Shown in pieces: positions 24,580-33,060 of a stretch of 64,000 bases of DNA (positions are counted from its first letter, which is position 1; every line of letters starts with the position of its first letter). The position numbers were made by a program, and so were the translations under genes. Source of the stretch: an uncultured Acetatifactor sp. (GTDB taxonomy: Bacteria > Bacillota > Clostridia > Lachnospirales > Lachnospiraceae); contig CAJUCE010000017.1 in the NCBI GenBank assembly GCA_910584865.1, positions 1 through 64,000 on the forward strand, in the 5' to 3' direction. Under the pieces are notes generated by a model. It saw only the letters and a program-made list of their open reading frames with translations. It made no database searches and was not told the DNA's origin.

Positions 24580-25980
24580 TTAGAGTGATTGCGTGTCTTT
24601 ATCAATTTTTTTGTCAGTAACCTGCTGTCCTAGAGTGCGGGCAAGATATTGGTTGAGAGTATCCAGTTTCTGGTTAAGATCGGCGGTTTCTTTCTCAGCA
24701 GCTTTGTAAGTTTTCTGTAGAGCCTGCTTTTTGGAATAAAGTGCATTGTAATCGCTGCGTAGTTTTTCAACATCAATATTCTTTGGATTGATGCTAAAAC
24801 GCTTCAACATATTTTCCGCACCGTCATGAAGAATAAGCTCCGTTTCATGGCGGCGCAGGTAAGCGTCTTTGTCCTTGGACTTCTGGTAGCGCACATGATA
24901 GATATGGTTGGCTTTATACTGCTCTGCATACTTTAAAACCTGCCCGAAATCCTTTAGCTGGCGCTCGGCTTCCACAAGGCTCTCACGGGCTGTTTTTGCA
25001 AGTGTGGACTTGGCGGCGATTTGCTTTTCAAGCTCTGCTATGGAGCCTGCCTGACTGTAGCTTGCGGCAGCAATTTTAAGGTTTTGGATGTCTGCCCAAT
25101 GTTTCAAGCCGGGGCTTTGTGTGAATTTTTCCTCGGTGGTGTCAATGAGATTTTTTCTTGAATAATCTTTGACAATAGGCTTTTTTCTGACAGGGAACGG
25201 AACACGCTTTCTATCTTTTACAAGTGCCTTTTCCTCAATACGCTCCCTGATCCGTTCCTTGGTGTACTCCGCACCTAAAGACTTTGCACTGCCACGGATA
25301 AAACGCTCCCTGTCCAGAGGACGAAATGAGATAAATTTATGCGCTTTTTCCCCGAAGTCCTCACCTTTGATTTCGTAGCCTTTTGCCCGGATCAGCTCAA
25401 TGCAGTCCTTGTAAGTTCCAGCATTTTTTATTGCTTCGTCAATGTCGGCTTTTAACTGTTCTTTCCATGAAGAACCATTTTTGCCAGTTTGCCATTCCTT
25501 GTAAGTTTTACCCCGTTTTTTATCAGGAGTGATGACGGATAATTCATGCTCCTTACAGAGTTCATCGCTCAGGTTGCGGATATTGTAATAGGTCTTTTTG
25601 CAGTCGTGATATTTCTCGTGGTTGATGTTATCAGCGGCACAGAAAATGATGTGGTTATGGACATGCCCCTTGTCAATATGTGTGGTGACGACATACGAGT
25701 ATTTTCCCTCTAAAAGTCGGTCGGCAAACTCTGCGCCTATCTGGTGGGCTTCTTTATAAGAAACTTCACCAGGAAGAAAAGACTGTATTAGATGATAAGC
25801 TTTATTTGGATTGGACTGGCTTGTTTTTGACAGCGCGAATTTGAAATCAAAAGCGGCGGTTTCAGGGCTGCATCCATAAGAAGAAATTAGGATGCCCTCA
25901 TCAGTCTTAGCGGGATTACAGATGTAGTCTACTGCTTTACCCACGGTTGCTGTGATAGCATGGATTTTTGTGTATGCCAT
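24580..25980 (-). CDS. Relaxase (MobA/VirD2-like, MOBP type)
   Basis: A 466-residue relaxase that nicks oriT and pilots the single strand during conjugation. The N-terminal domain has the catalytic Tyr region AVDYICNP, the motif SYVVTTHIDKGHVHNHIIFC around residue 100 with the HxHxH-like metal ligands (HUH), and a downstream NIRNLSDELCKEHEL segment. The C-terminal half is charged coiled coil (AELEKQIAAKSTLAKTARES; SDYNALYSKKQALQKTYKAA). The MobC gene overlaps its start by 52 bases, so the two are translationally coupled. This gene makes the element at least mobilisable; the type IV secretion genes would lie left of the window or on another element. Confidence 0.93.
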   Translation of the reverse strand: MAYTKIHAITATVGKAVDYICNPAKTDEGILISSYGCSPETAAFDFKFALSKTSQSNPNKAYHLIQSFLPGEVSYKEAHQIGAEFADRLLEGKYSYVVTTHIDKGHVHNHIIFCAADNINHEKYHDCKKTYYNIRNLSDELCKEHELSVITPDKKRGKTYKEWQTGKNGSSWKEQLKADIDEAIKNAGTYKDCIELIRAKGYEIKGEDFGEKAHKFISFRPLDRERFIRGSAKSLGAEYTKERIRERIEEKALVKDRKRVPFPVRKKPIVKDYSRKNLIDTTEEKFTQSPGLKHWADIQNLKIAAASYSQAGSIAELEKQIAAKSTLAKTARESLVEAERQLKDFGQVLKYAEQYKANHIYHVRYQKSKDKDAYLRRHETELILHDGAENMLKRFSINPKNIDVEKLRSDYNALYSKKQALQKTYKAAEKETADLNQKLDTLNQYLARTLGQQVTDKKIDKDTQSL

Positions 25981-26270
25981 ACCTTTTGCATCAGCTCCTT
26001 TACTTCATTTACATCGGCTTTGTATACGTTACCTGTGGCATTCATGCGTTTTGCAATCTGGTTTAAGTTGTTTCCGATTTTAGCAAGCGCAGCATTGTAT
26101 TCCCGAAGCTCTGAATAGTCAATGTCATAGACATAACCGTATAAAATCAGATGCCGTAGGAAAGAGGATTTGCTTTTCATCCCGGACGCTTTCTGTTTTT
26201 GTGTCAGAATAAAATCTTCGTCCTCGCTTAGATAAATTTGTATCGGTATGTTGCGTTCTCTTTTTGGCAT
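25929..26270 (-). CDS. mobC: MobC-type relaxosome accessory protein
   Basis: A 113-residue protein beginning MPKRERNIPIQIYLSEDEDF, a ribbon-helix-helix-like basic start, with FLRHLILYGYVYDIDYSELR and the MobC signature LAKIGNNLNQIAKRMNATGN. MobC proteins help the relaxase melt and bind oriT. ATG at 26270 is chosen because AAAGGAG lies seven bases before it; the open frame begins 10 codons earlier without a site. It precedes and overlaps the relaxase gene. The expected oriT is just upstream, where the palindromes at 26473-26699 are found. Confidence 0.88.
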   Translation of the reverse strand: MPKRERNIPIQIYLSEDEDFILTQKQKASGMKSKSSFLRHLILYGYVYDIDYSELREYNAALAKIGNNLNQIAKRMNATGNVYKADVNEVKELMQKVWHTQKSMLSQQPWVKQ

Positions 26271-26472
26271 TTGGAAGCTCCTTTCTATGTACTGATGCAT
26301 TGGAAGATGCGATTGATTACGCCATATCTGGCGGGCTGGTTTTTAAGCAAAAGCTGTCAGCTATGCGCAAGCAAGGTGTAGCAGCTTTTGCGCTTTTAGG
26401 GGGTCAGGGGGATATGCCCTCTGCAAGCCAATTTCTGCAAGTTTCCACCTGGAAGAAACTTGCGGAAATGGT

Positions 26473-26699
26473 GCCTATGTCATGACATAGGCAGTGCTTG
26501 CTATTCGTGGCAAACTGCCCGTAGGGAGTTTGCGTGTTGTACGAGCTTAGGCGAGTGTCTTACAACACATAAGGGTGTTACCGCCCAATTTTTTGTAAAG
26601 CCCTTCGGGTATTGGCTGTAAGAGGGGTACTTTGGCAATTAAAAAACTGCTATAACCAGGACAGGGCAGGGTTTACCCTATTCCGGTTCATAGCAGTTT
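26473..26699. other. oriT: Putative origin of transfer (oriT) with palindromes
   Basis: The region upstream of mobC is non-coding and rich in inverted repeats. There is a perfect 20-bp palindrome GCCTATGTCATGACATAGGC (26473-26492). GTGTTGTA (26534-26541) is mirrored by TACAACAC (26561-26568), immediately followed by ATAAGGGTGTTACCGCCC. AAACTGCTATAACC (26644-26657) is mirrored by GGTTCATAGCAGTTT (26685-26699) with one bulge. Position next to mobC-relaxase and such repeats fit an oriT; the nic site is not identified. Confidence 0.55.
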
Positions 26700-26739
26700 G
26701 AGTGTCGGTTTATGAAGTTATGATTTTATCCACTAAAGA

Positions 26740-27320
26740 TTTTAACAAGCGGTAGGAGGAAAGTCAACAAAAGATAGAGGAAAGATTGCATCAGAAGTTA
26801 GTTCAAAAAAACTTTCAAAAGAATTTGAGTAATTGGTACAGGTAAATTGGACTGTTTACTTGTAGAATGAACTTGAAAATTCGCAGGAAGGAGGTAGGGC
26901 ATGAACCTTGAAAACTGAATATGTAAATGCATATGGGACGTGTGGGATGTGTGGAGCCGCTATGCGGACACGCCAAGAGCTGCCTGCTTTCATTTTGTAT
27001 GGGAGTGTATACGAAGGAATACTGAAACCTGGTATTGAAGTTAAGGCAGTGAGCGATAAATGTCTGGCAAAAAGTGTAGCAGTTACATGGGGCAATGAGG
27101 CATATCTTCGATAATGATACTTCCGGATTTTTCCGGTCAATTTTGAGTGACGGTGCGATACCGATGTGGACAGTGTAATGAGCTGTCACCTGTATGTGTT
27201 TTTGATAATTTTTATCTGCTAATCAAAGCATATTTAATCCAAATGTTTTTTGATTAGCAGATATGAACCCGTATAGCAAAACCAAAATTTGGAAATATTA
27301 GATAATAGAGGAGGTATGCT
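26740..27320. other. Intergenic region with a possible leader ORF
   Basis: AGGAGG (26888-26893) precedes ATG 26901, which opens only a five-codon frame (MNLEN). A TTG at 26908 opens a 68-residue frame with CGMCGAAM, but its ribosome-binding-site spacing is poor. This conserved-looking stretch may be a regulatory leader for the recombinase end of the element. ATTAGCAG near 27219 and CTAATCAAAG nearby suggest small inverted repeats. I do not support a protein here. Confidence 0.35.
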
Positions 27321-27542
27321 ATGCAGATTGAAATAAATAAGGAATTTAAGTTCGCCAGTATCTGGCTGACCAATGATGAAGCTGATGACCCGTGTACTAT
27401 GGATAATTTGAAGCCAATCATAAAGAAATTCCGTGAGAAGAAATATAAATTTGTTATATTTTACTCAGGGAAAGGGGATTTGCTGGAATTGACAAAAGAT
27501 TTGCTGAAGCATAATAAAAACTTGACGGTAAATAATTCCTGA
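27321..27542 (+). CDS. Small conserved protein preceding the recombinase
   Basis: A 73-residue protein (MQIEINKEFKFASIWLTNDE to HNKNLTVNN) with a clear GAGGAGG ribosome binding site before ATG 27321. The beta-alpha-beta pattern with KYKFVIFYSGKGDLLELTKD may be a small alpha/beta fold. Genes of this size and sequence type commonly precede serine recombinases in clostridial elements, in my reading, but I know no demonstrated function. A role as a recombination directionality factor is possible and untested. Confidence 0.65.
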   Translation: MQIEINKEFKFASIWLTNDEADDPCTMDNLKPIIKKFREKKYKFVIFYSGKGDLLELTKDLLKHNKNLTVNNS

Positions 27543-27629
27543 AATCGCTTGCAATTTTGCTAAAGATAAGTTACAATGTTATCTGTAACTGTACGGAACA
27601 AATTCTAACAAAAAGGAAAGGATGGAAAA

Positions 27630-29906
27630 ATGGAAAAAGGGACAGACGCTTTATTAACGGAGGAAATAAGCGGATACTGCCGTATCTCTGTTGACGAAGA
27701 GTTGGATAAGGATAATACTTCGATTGAAAACCAGAAAAGTATCATCCAAGAATTTGTCAAGAAAAAATTCCCTAAATGCAAATTGAGTTTCTATGTAGAC
27801 CGAGATCGTTCCGGTTACACATTTGAACAGAGGGAGGGCTATCAGAAATTAAGAAAAAGGCTGCTGAGTGGAGAAGTCAAAATTTTGATTGTGAAAGACT
27901 TTAGCCGTTTTTCCCGAAGAAATAGTAAGGGGCTGGTGGAGCTGGAGGACTTGAGGGATGCAGGGGTGCGGATTATCAGTATCGGAGATACAATAGATTA
28001 CCCTACTTATGATGATTGGATGGCAATTCAGTTTCGTTTCCTGATTAATGAAATGCCTGTTACCGATGCAAGTAAAAAGGTGCGCAGTGTTATCCGCAGA
28101 ATGCAAGAGGATGGGAAGTGGATTAATGTTGTTCCCTATGGCTATGTTATAACTAACATAAAAAAGCAGGAGATTGCGGTGCAGCGAGACGAAGCAGAGA
28201 TAATTAAGAAAGTGTTCTCTTTATATAATGAAGGATGGGGATATAAAAGAATAGCAAATTATCTGACAGAACAAAACATTCCTACACCGAGAATGAAAGA
28301 AAAAGAGAGAGTAGAAGCAAGAGGGGATGAGTATAAGAGGAAAAAGACATATACTGCATGGAGTATTATTACGGTACAGGGGATTTTGACAAATGACTTT
28401 TATATTGGCACATTACGCCAACATAAATATAAGAGGAAAAAAATTAACGGAACGGATATAAAGATTGCACCGGAAGAAAATTATGTGTTTGAAAACCACC
28501 ATGAACCAATTATTGATACTCGTACATGGATATTGACACAGGATTTGTTGAAGCAACGCACCAAGACAAACTACCGTGGTATAAAGAAGTATGATAATGT
28601 GTACTCTGGCGTTATGTTCTGTGGGGACTGCGGTTCGCCTATGTTTTCCATGAGCAGAGGAGATATGGCTCCGGCGTATATCTGTGGCACATACCATAAA
28701 AGAGGAATAAAAGGATGCACTTCTCATCATACTCGTGTCGATATGCTGGACGCGATTTTAAAAGAGTATGTGAAAAAGGTCAGAGATAATTCTGATGACA
28801 TGATTAAGCAATTGGAGAAAACAATTAAGAATGAAGCTGTAGAAGTACAGGAAAACGAGAATACGATTTCCCTTTTGGAGCGGCATCTGCATGATGCAAA
28901 AGAGGAATTGAAAGCAATTAAAAAGAGGAAAATCAAGGAACTTGCAAAGTTAGAAGCACAGATTGACACGAATCCAGCGGTGGTAGCTCAGATAGAGATT
29001 ATTGAAGAGACCTATGTTGAACTTGAGGACGAAGCAACACTGAAGATCAGCGGTTTGCAGAATCAAATCAACCTAACTGCAGGCAAACGTAATGACATTA
29101 TCAGGATAAACAGGCTTGCAAGGACAGTTATAGATGTGTTTAATGATATCTTAAATAAGCCAAAGCTGGACAAGATTGATTTGCAGCTCATTATTGACAG
29201 GATTATCGTGTATGAGGATCACATAGATGTGAAGCTCAAAGCGGATGTAGATGCTTTGCTACATGTTGAAAAGCAGCAGGCGGAGGAGCTTCCTGTAAAT
29301 TTTGATAAAGACAGTAAAGTTATATTAAACGATGGCGGACGGTTATCCACCCTTTCCATGGGGGGAAATCTAAGTCAAAACACTACAAAGGTTCGCCTGA
29401 AAACTCGCAATCAGGCTGAACGACTCTTTACTGTCAATGTTATCAGTAGTGGTGATCCGCTGGAAATATTTACGGGCAGGGAAGGGCAGGTCATCCTGAA
29501 GAAATATTCTCCTATCGGGGAGATGAGCACCTTTGCCAAACAGTATGCGGAGAGTCTGGCGCAGGTGTCCGGCCATGCGGCATTGATTGCGGACAGGGAT
29601 CAGTTTATCGCGGCCGCAGGCGGGTATAAACAGATGGTAAACAAGTCTGTCAGCAGGCAGATGGAAGAGAAGATTCACAATCGGGAAACTATCATGGCAA
29701 CCAGAGGAGACCGGAGTTTTATCCCGGTCTGTGACGAGGGCGGCGACGAGTATCAGCATGAGGCCATTGCTCCGATTCTCTGCGAGGGAGACATCATCGG
29801 GAGCGTGGTGCTGCTGCAGAATGACAATAAGAGCCGCATGGGTGAGGTAGAGCAGAAGCTGCTGATGTCCGCAGCAGGATTTTTAGGGCGGCAGATGGAG
29901 CAGTGA
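27630..29906 (+). CDS. Large serine recombinase fused in frame to the C-terminal 151 residues of SpoVT
   Basis: A 758-residue frame. Residues 1-607 are a large serine integrase: resolvase domain with the catalytic Ser in GYCRISVDEE and arginines in KDFSRFSRRN, a recombinase domain (GYVITNIKKQEIAVQRDEAE; WSIITVQGILTNDFYIGTLR), a zinc ribbon (MFCGDCGSPMFS ... CTSHH), and a coiled coil. Residues 608-758, from GDPLEIFTGREGQVILKKYS through PIGEMSTFAKQYAESL to LLMSAAGFLGRQMEQ, are the C-terminal part of the sporulation regulator SpoVT, including its GAF domain. SpoVT normally has about 30 more residues before GDPLEIF, carrying the AbrB-type DNA-binding start. The element is therefore inserted within spoVT codon ~30. 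The hybrid could be expressed as an integrase with a GAF tail. ATG 27630 follows AAAGGA. Confidence 0.92.
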   Translation: MEKGTDALLTEEISGYCRISVDEELDKDNTSIENQKSIIQEFVKKKFPKCKLSFYVDRDRSGYTFEQREGYQKLRKRLLSGEVKILIVKDFSRFSRRNSKGLVELEDLRDAGVRIISIGDTIDYPTYDDWMAIQFRFLINEMPVTDASKKVRSVIRRMQEDGKWINVVPYGYVITNIKKQEIAVQRDEAEIIKKVFSLYNEGWGYKRIANYLTEQNIPTPRMKEKERVEARGDEYKRKKTYTAWSIITVQGILTNDFYIGTLRQHKYKRKKINGTDIKIAPEENYVFENHHEPIIDTRTWILTQDLLKQRTKTNYRGIKKYDNVYSGVMFCGDCGSPMFSMSRGDMAPAYICGTYHKRGIKGCTSHHTRVDMLDAILKEYVKKVRDNSDDMIKQLEKTIKNEAVEVQENENTISLLERHLHDAKEELKAIKKRKIKELAKLEAQIDTNPAVVAQIEIIEETYVELEDEATLKISGLQNQINLTAGKRNDIIRINRLARTVIDVFNDILNKPKLDKIDLQLIIDRIIVYEDHIDVKLKADVDALLHVEKQQAEELPVNFDKDSKVILNDGGRLSTLSMGGNLSQNTTKVRLKTRNQAERLFTVNVISSGDPLEIFTGREGQVILKKYSPIGEMSTFAKQYAESLAQVSGHAALIADRDQFIAAAGGYKQMVNKSVSRQMEEKIHNRETIMATRGDRSFIPVCDEGGDEYQHEAIAPILCEGDIIGSVVLLQNDNKSRMGEVEQKLLMSAAGFLGRQMEQ
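29440..29465 (+). other. Probable right attachment junction (attR) inside spoVT
   Basis: Codon 607/608 at 29448-29453 marks the change from recombinase-type to SpoVT-type sequence. The core should be in AGTGGTGATCCGCTGG; a GA dinucleotide as crossover, as in TndX/TnpX-type recombinases, is possible but not shown. The exact point needs the empty site or circle sequence. Confidence 0.65.
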
Positions 29907-29937
29907 GGGGTAAGTGCACGATTTATTAATGAAAGGG

Positions 29938-29979
29938 ACAAGGGCAGTGCATCGGGGAAGATGGGTTGCCCTTGTTTTA
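29938..29979 (+). terminator. Intrinsic terminator after spoVT
   Basis: ACAAGGGCA (29938-29946) pairs with TGCCCTTGT (29967-29975) followed by TTTT. It is the native spoVT terminator and would end the recombinase-spoVT transcript. Confidence 0.8.
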
Positions 29980-30265
29980 TAGGTAGGCCTGATATGGGCG
30001 TTTACGGCCCGCATGGCATGTGGGCTGCGGGGCCAGTAGCGGAAAAGGGTATCTCCTATACCGGTCTACAGCCCCATGAACCCGGACCGGAATACATGGA
30101 TTTGATCGGAAAGCCCGGTACCCCTTTGTATTCATCCATGTGTATCAGTAGTTGCTGTCCGTAACGGTACTGCGTCGTCAGCAGGCGTGTCCACTGCACC
30201 GCCTACTTTCTTGTCCCGGTGCGGACATCAAGCACCGATTATGCGGGAATGAATGCAAAGGTAGA
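29980..30265. other. Intergenic stretch between spoVT and pncB
   Basis: A 67-codon open frame (29961-30164; MGCPCFIGRPDMG start, MCISSCCP end) overlaps the terminator and has no ribosome binding site. I do not support it as a gene, though the Cys-rich ends are curious. Nothing else stands out. Confidence 0.3.
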
Positions 30266-31720
30266 TTAGTTCCTGCTCATTTCCTCCAACAGCCGGATTT
30301 TCGTGTCATATAGTTTCTGGGACAGATCTACATACACCTCATGGGGATTCACCAGACGCTTTGTCTCATCCCAGAGGGTATCCAGCTCCTGCTGGCAGTA
30401 GGCGCGGATGTCCATGACTTTGGGGGAGGTATAGCAGCATTCGCCTTTATGGAAAATGTGTTCCATGAGGGGGCGCAGCCTGTAGGTACCGCCGTGGAGC
30501 TTTGTCTTTTTCCAGGGTTCCGAAGGATCGAAGAGCATCAGATCATCGCTTTCCTGATATTCTTCTTCCGTCAGGCAGATAAGATCGGCCTTGATTTTTC
30601 CGGACTCTTTATCATAAATACGGTAAATCTTTTTATCTCCGGGATTGGTAACCTTCTCACTGTTCTCGGACAGCTTGATTTTAGGGATAAAATGCCCGTT
30701 CTCATCCTGGATGGCCGCCAGCTTGTATACACCGCCGAAGGACGGATTGTCCTTGGAGGTGATTAAGTTGGTACCTACGCCCCAGGAGGTGATGGCGGCT
30801 CCCTGTACCTTCAGGCTGTCGATCAGGTATTCGTCCAAATCATTGGAAGCCGAGATTACGGCATCAGGGAAACCTGCGGCATCCAGCATCTTCCTGGCCC
30901 GTTTGGACAGATAGGCCAGGTCTCCGCTGTCCAGGCGGATGCCATAGAAGCTTAAAGGAATGCCGGCTTCCCGCATTTCCGTGAATACTCTTATGGCGTT
31001 GGGAACTCCTGATTTGAGTGTATCATAAGTGTCTACCAGCAAAATGCAGGCGGTTGGATACATTTCCGCATAGGTTTTAAAGGCAGTGTATTCATCGGAA
31101 AAGCTCATGATCCAGCTGTGGGCATGGGTGCCCTTTACCGGCACATCGAACAGCTGACCGCACAGAACATTGCTGGTACCGATGCACCCGCCGATGACAG
31201 CCGCTCTGGCCCCGTAAGTGCCGGCGTCAGGTCCCTGGGCTCTGCGAAGGCCGAATTCCATGATGCCGTCTCCTCTGGCGGCATAGCAGACTCTGGCGGC
31301 CTTGGTGGCGATGAGACTTTGATGGTTGATGATGTTTAGGATAGCGGTCTCCACCAGCTGGGCTTCCATGATGGGGGCGATGACCTTAATCACAGGTTCC
31401 CTGGGAAACATAACAGTGCCTTCCGGGATAGCATAGAGATCTCCGGAGAAACGGAAGGTCTTCAGATATTCCAGGAAATCTGCCTGGAAGATACCCAGGG
31501 AGGCCAGATAGTCGATATCCTCCTGGTCAAAGTGCAGCTCCTTTATGTACTGGATGACCTGATCCAGTCCTGCAGATATGGCATATCCTCCATCACAGGG
31601 GTTTTTGCGGTAAAAGGCGTCGAAAATGACAGTTTCATTCTGATCTTTATGCCGGAAATAACCCTGCATCATGGTCAGTTCATAGAGATCTGTCATTAAT
31701 GTGAGATTTTGTCTGTCCAT
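30266..31720 (-). CDS. pncB: Nicotinate phosphoribosyltransferase
   Basis: A 484-residue enzyme that converts nicotinate and PRPP to nicotinate mononucleotide in NAD salvage. It begins NLTLMTDLYELTMMQGYF, a strong family mark, and contains FDAFYRKNPCDGGYAISAGL, AARVCYAARGDGIMEFGLRR and the PRPP-contact region with FYGIRLDSGDLAYLSKRARK. Length fits the bacterial PncB with the extended C-terminus. AAAGGA precedes ATG 31720. A 90-residue gene lies upstream on the same strand, 21 bases away. This is a housekeeping gene just beyond the integration site. Confidence 0.95.
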   Translation of the reverse strand: MDRQNLTLMTDLYELTMMQGYFRHKDQNETVIFDAFYRKNPCDGGYAISAGLDQVIQYIKELHFDQEDIDYLASLGIFQADFLEYLKTFRFSGDLYAIPEGTVMFPREPVIKVIAPIMEAQLVETAILNIINHQSLIATKAARVCYAARGDGIMEFGLRRAQGPDAGTYGARAAVIGGCIGTSNVLCGQLFDVPVKGTHAHSWIMSFSDEYTAFKTYAEMYPTACILLVDTYDTLKSGVPNAIRVFTEMREAGIPLSFYGIRLDSGDLAYLSKRARKMLDAAGFPDAVISASNDLDEYLIDSLKVQGAAITSWGVGTNLITSKDNPSFGGVYKLAAIQDENGHFIPKIKLSENSEKVTNPGDKKIYRIYDKESGKIKADLICLTEEEYQESDDLMLFDPSEPWKKTKLHGGTYRLRPLMEHIFHKGECCYTSPKVMDIRAYCQQELDTLWDETKRLVNPHEVYVDLSQKLYDTKIRLLEEMSRN

Positions 31721-31741
31721 TGGGGTTGAGTCCTTTCTGTT

Positions 31742-32014
31742 TTATTTTGACAACTGTAAGCCGGCTAAGTCTCTCACAATATCAATCGGCAAATCGACAT
31801 TTTCTGCAATTTCCTCAACAGTCGGCTTACCTCTTGTAATCATGCGGCGTGCAGTTGCTTTCTTTTCTTCCATAGCCCGTTCTTGTGCCCGTTTTTCTGC
31901 TAAATCTTCAAATATCTGACACATAATTTTCTGCCCTTCTTCAGGCATAATTTCCCTATTGCGTCCGGGGTCTCTTTCCTTTGCGGGTCTGTCTGGCTTT
32001 TCGTGCCTATTCAT
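31742..32014 (-). CDS. Rpn-type C-terminal segment (stand-alone 90-residue protein)
   Basis: The product ends KATARRMITRGKPTVEEIAE then NVDLPIDIVRDLAGLQLSK. This matches the helical tail that closes many Lachnospiraceae Rpn/PD-(D/E)XK transposase-like nucleases. The nuclease domain is absent. The beginning (MNRHEKPDRPAKERDPGRNR) is charged and may be a new start. The gene may be a remnant or an independent regulator-like peptide; I cannot assign a role. It is upstream of pncB on the same strand. A broken Rpn N-terminal half lies far away at 57256. Confidence 0.5.
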   Translation of the reverse strand: MNRHEKPDRPAKERDPGRNREIMPEEGQKIMCQIFEDLAEKRAQERAMEEKKATARRMITRGKPTVEEIAENVDLPIDIVRDLAGLQLSK

Positions 32015-32122
32015 TCACCGTCTTTTTATTTTATATCGTATCATAAATCTACTTCTTTTACAATTATATTTTCCTTTTACAGATAGAGCGCTACAAATAG
32101 AGCGCGGAGCCTTTTCGCGGCA

Positions 32123-32178
32123 CAATAATAGAGAGCTGTGCAAAAAAGTATACCTTTTTGCACAGCTCTCTATTATTG
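32123..32178. repeat. Perfect 24-bp inverted repeat with 8-base loop
   Basis: CAATAATAGAGAGCTGTGCA plus AAAA (32123-32146) is mirrored exactly by 32155-32178, with loop AGTATACC. It has T and A runs at the loop side instead of the ends, so it is not a standard terminator. The perfection suggests a MITE-like insertion or a protein-binding or processing site. A shorter GAGCGC direct repeat flanks it at 32085-32105. Confidence 0.75.
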
Positions 32179-32394
32179 CAATAGCGAAATGTATTCATCG
32201 GAAAAACAAATAAACGGCACAATTTGTATACAAAAGTAACAAAAACAGACGCTTTTAAGCAAAAATTACTATAGCATACTTCATTTCCTTTTGCAATAGC
32301 CTGCGTGCAAAAAAGCATGATTTAATTCACGGATAAAATTCAGAAAAGCCTGATTTTATCAGCTTTTCCGGAGCAGGCGGCGCAGCGGCGGAGG

Positions 32395-32496
32395 CGGATG
32401 TGATGTGATGTGCGGTGCATGTGGGAGACGGATGTGATGTGGTGTGCAGCGCATGCGGGAGGCGGATGTTATGTGGTGTGCAGTGCATGTGGGGGA
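32395..32496 (+). repeat. Three 34-bp tandem repeats over the start of the NusG-like gene
   Basis: Units begin CGGATGTGATGTG (32395), CGGATGTGATGTGG (32429) and CGGATGTTATGTGG (32463), each spaced exactly 34 bp; a partial fourth unit starts at 32497. Each unit contains a GGGAG-like site and an ATG. Because 34 is not a multiple of three, the starts fall in different frames; only the third starts the real protein (32471). Confidence 0.85.
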
Positions 32497-32974
32497 CGGA
32501 AATGAGCCGGGGGCGGAAGCGCTTGTGACTAAACTGCTGTCCGGAAGCCCGGAGACGAGAGTTTTTCATCTGACCAGGAGCCGGAGGAAGAAATTCGGAG
32601 GGCAATGGCAGACCGTACAGGAGAAGCTGATTCCGGGCTATGTGTTTATTGAGACGGAACAGCCGGAGGAGGTCTACAGGGCATTGAAAAAAAGTTCCGG
32701 CCACAGGCTTTTGTTCGGAGATGATGATTATGTCACCACTCTGGGAGAGCAGGAAGCCGAATTTATGGGAAGCATCACGGACAGGGCCGGAGGAATCGGG
32801 ATATCAAGGGTAAGTGTCGCAGGAAAGAACGAAGTCAGATACCTTACGGGACCGCTGATGCGGATTGGGCACCTGGTAAAGAAGGTGGATCTGCATAGGC
32901 GGATTGCGGAGGTGGAAGCTGATTTTATGGGAGAGAGACAAACCCTGTACCTTGGGATTGAGATTGCGGAATAA
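32471..32974 (+). CDS. NusG-like specialised antiterminator (first of two)
   Basis: A 167-residue NusG paralogue. The NGN domain shows MWCAVHVGDGNE, LIPGYVFIETEQPEEVYRAL and GHRLLFGDDDYVTTL; the C-terminal part has PLMRIGHLVKKVDLHRRIAE then VEADFMGERQTLYLGIEI, a KOW-like domain. It belongs with RfaH/UpxY/LoaP-type regulators rather than housekeeping NusG. ATG 32471 has GGGAGG eight bases upstream; the start lies in the last unit of a 34-bp tandem repeat. An out-of-frame 22-codon ORF (ATG 32437 to stop near 32505) overlaps its start and could affect translation. It precedes an invertase-like gene and LoaP, all upstream of the EPS operon. Confidence 0.85.
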   Translation: MWCAVHVGDGNEPGAEALVTKLLSGSPETRVFHLTRSRRKKFGGQWQTVQEKLIPGYVFIETEQPEEVYRALKKSSGHRLLFGDDDYVTTLGEQEAEFMGSITDRAGGIGISRVSVAGKNEVRYLTGPLMRIGHLVKKVDLHRRIAEVEADFMGERQTLYLGIEIAE

Positions 32975-33060
32975 GCCCGGGAGACGGGGGGAAACAGCAG
33001 GGCACAGATAATGCCCCGGCAAAAGCAGTGGATCCATTTTATGGCTGGCGGGACGGGGGC

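Noticed and set aside
26908..27114. 68-residue CxxC open frame upstream of the recombinase
   Set aside because: TTG start at poor distance from the only ribosome binding site, which better serves the ATG at 26901 that stops after five codons.
29961..30164. Cys-rich 67-codon frame after spoVT
   Set aside because: It starts inside the terminator stem and has no ribosome binding site.
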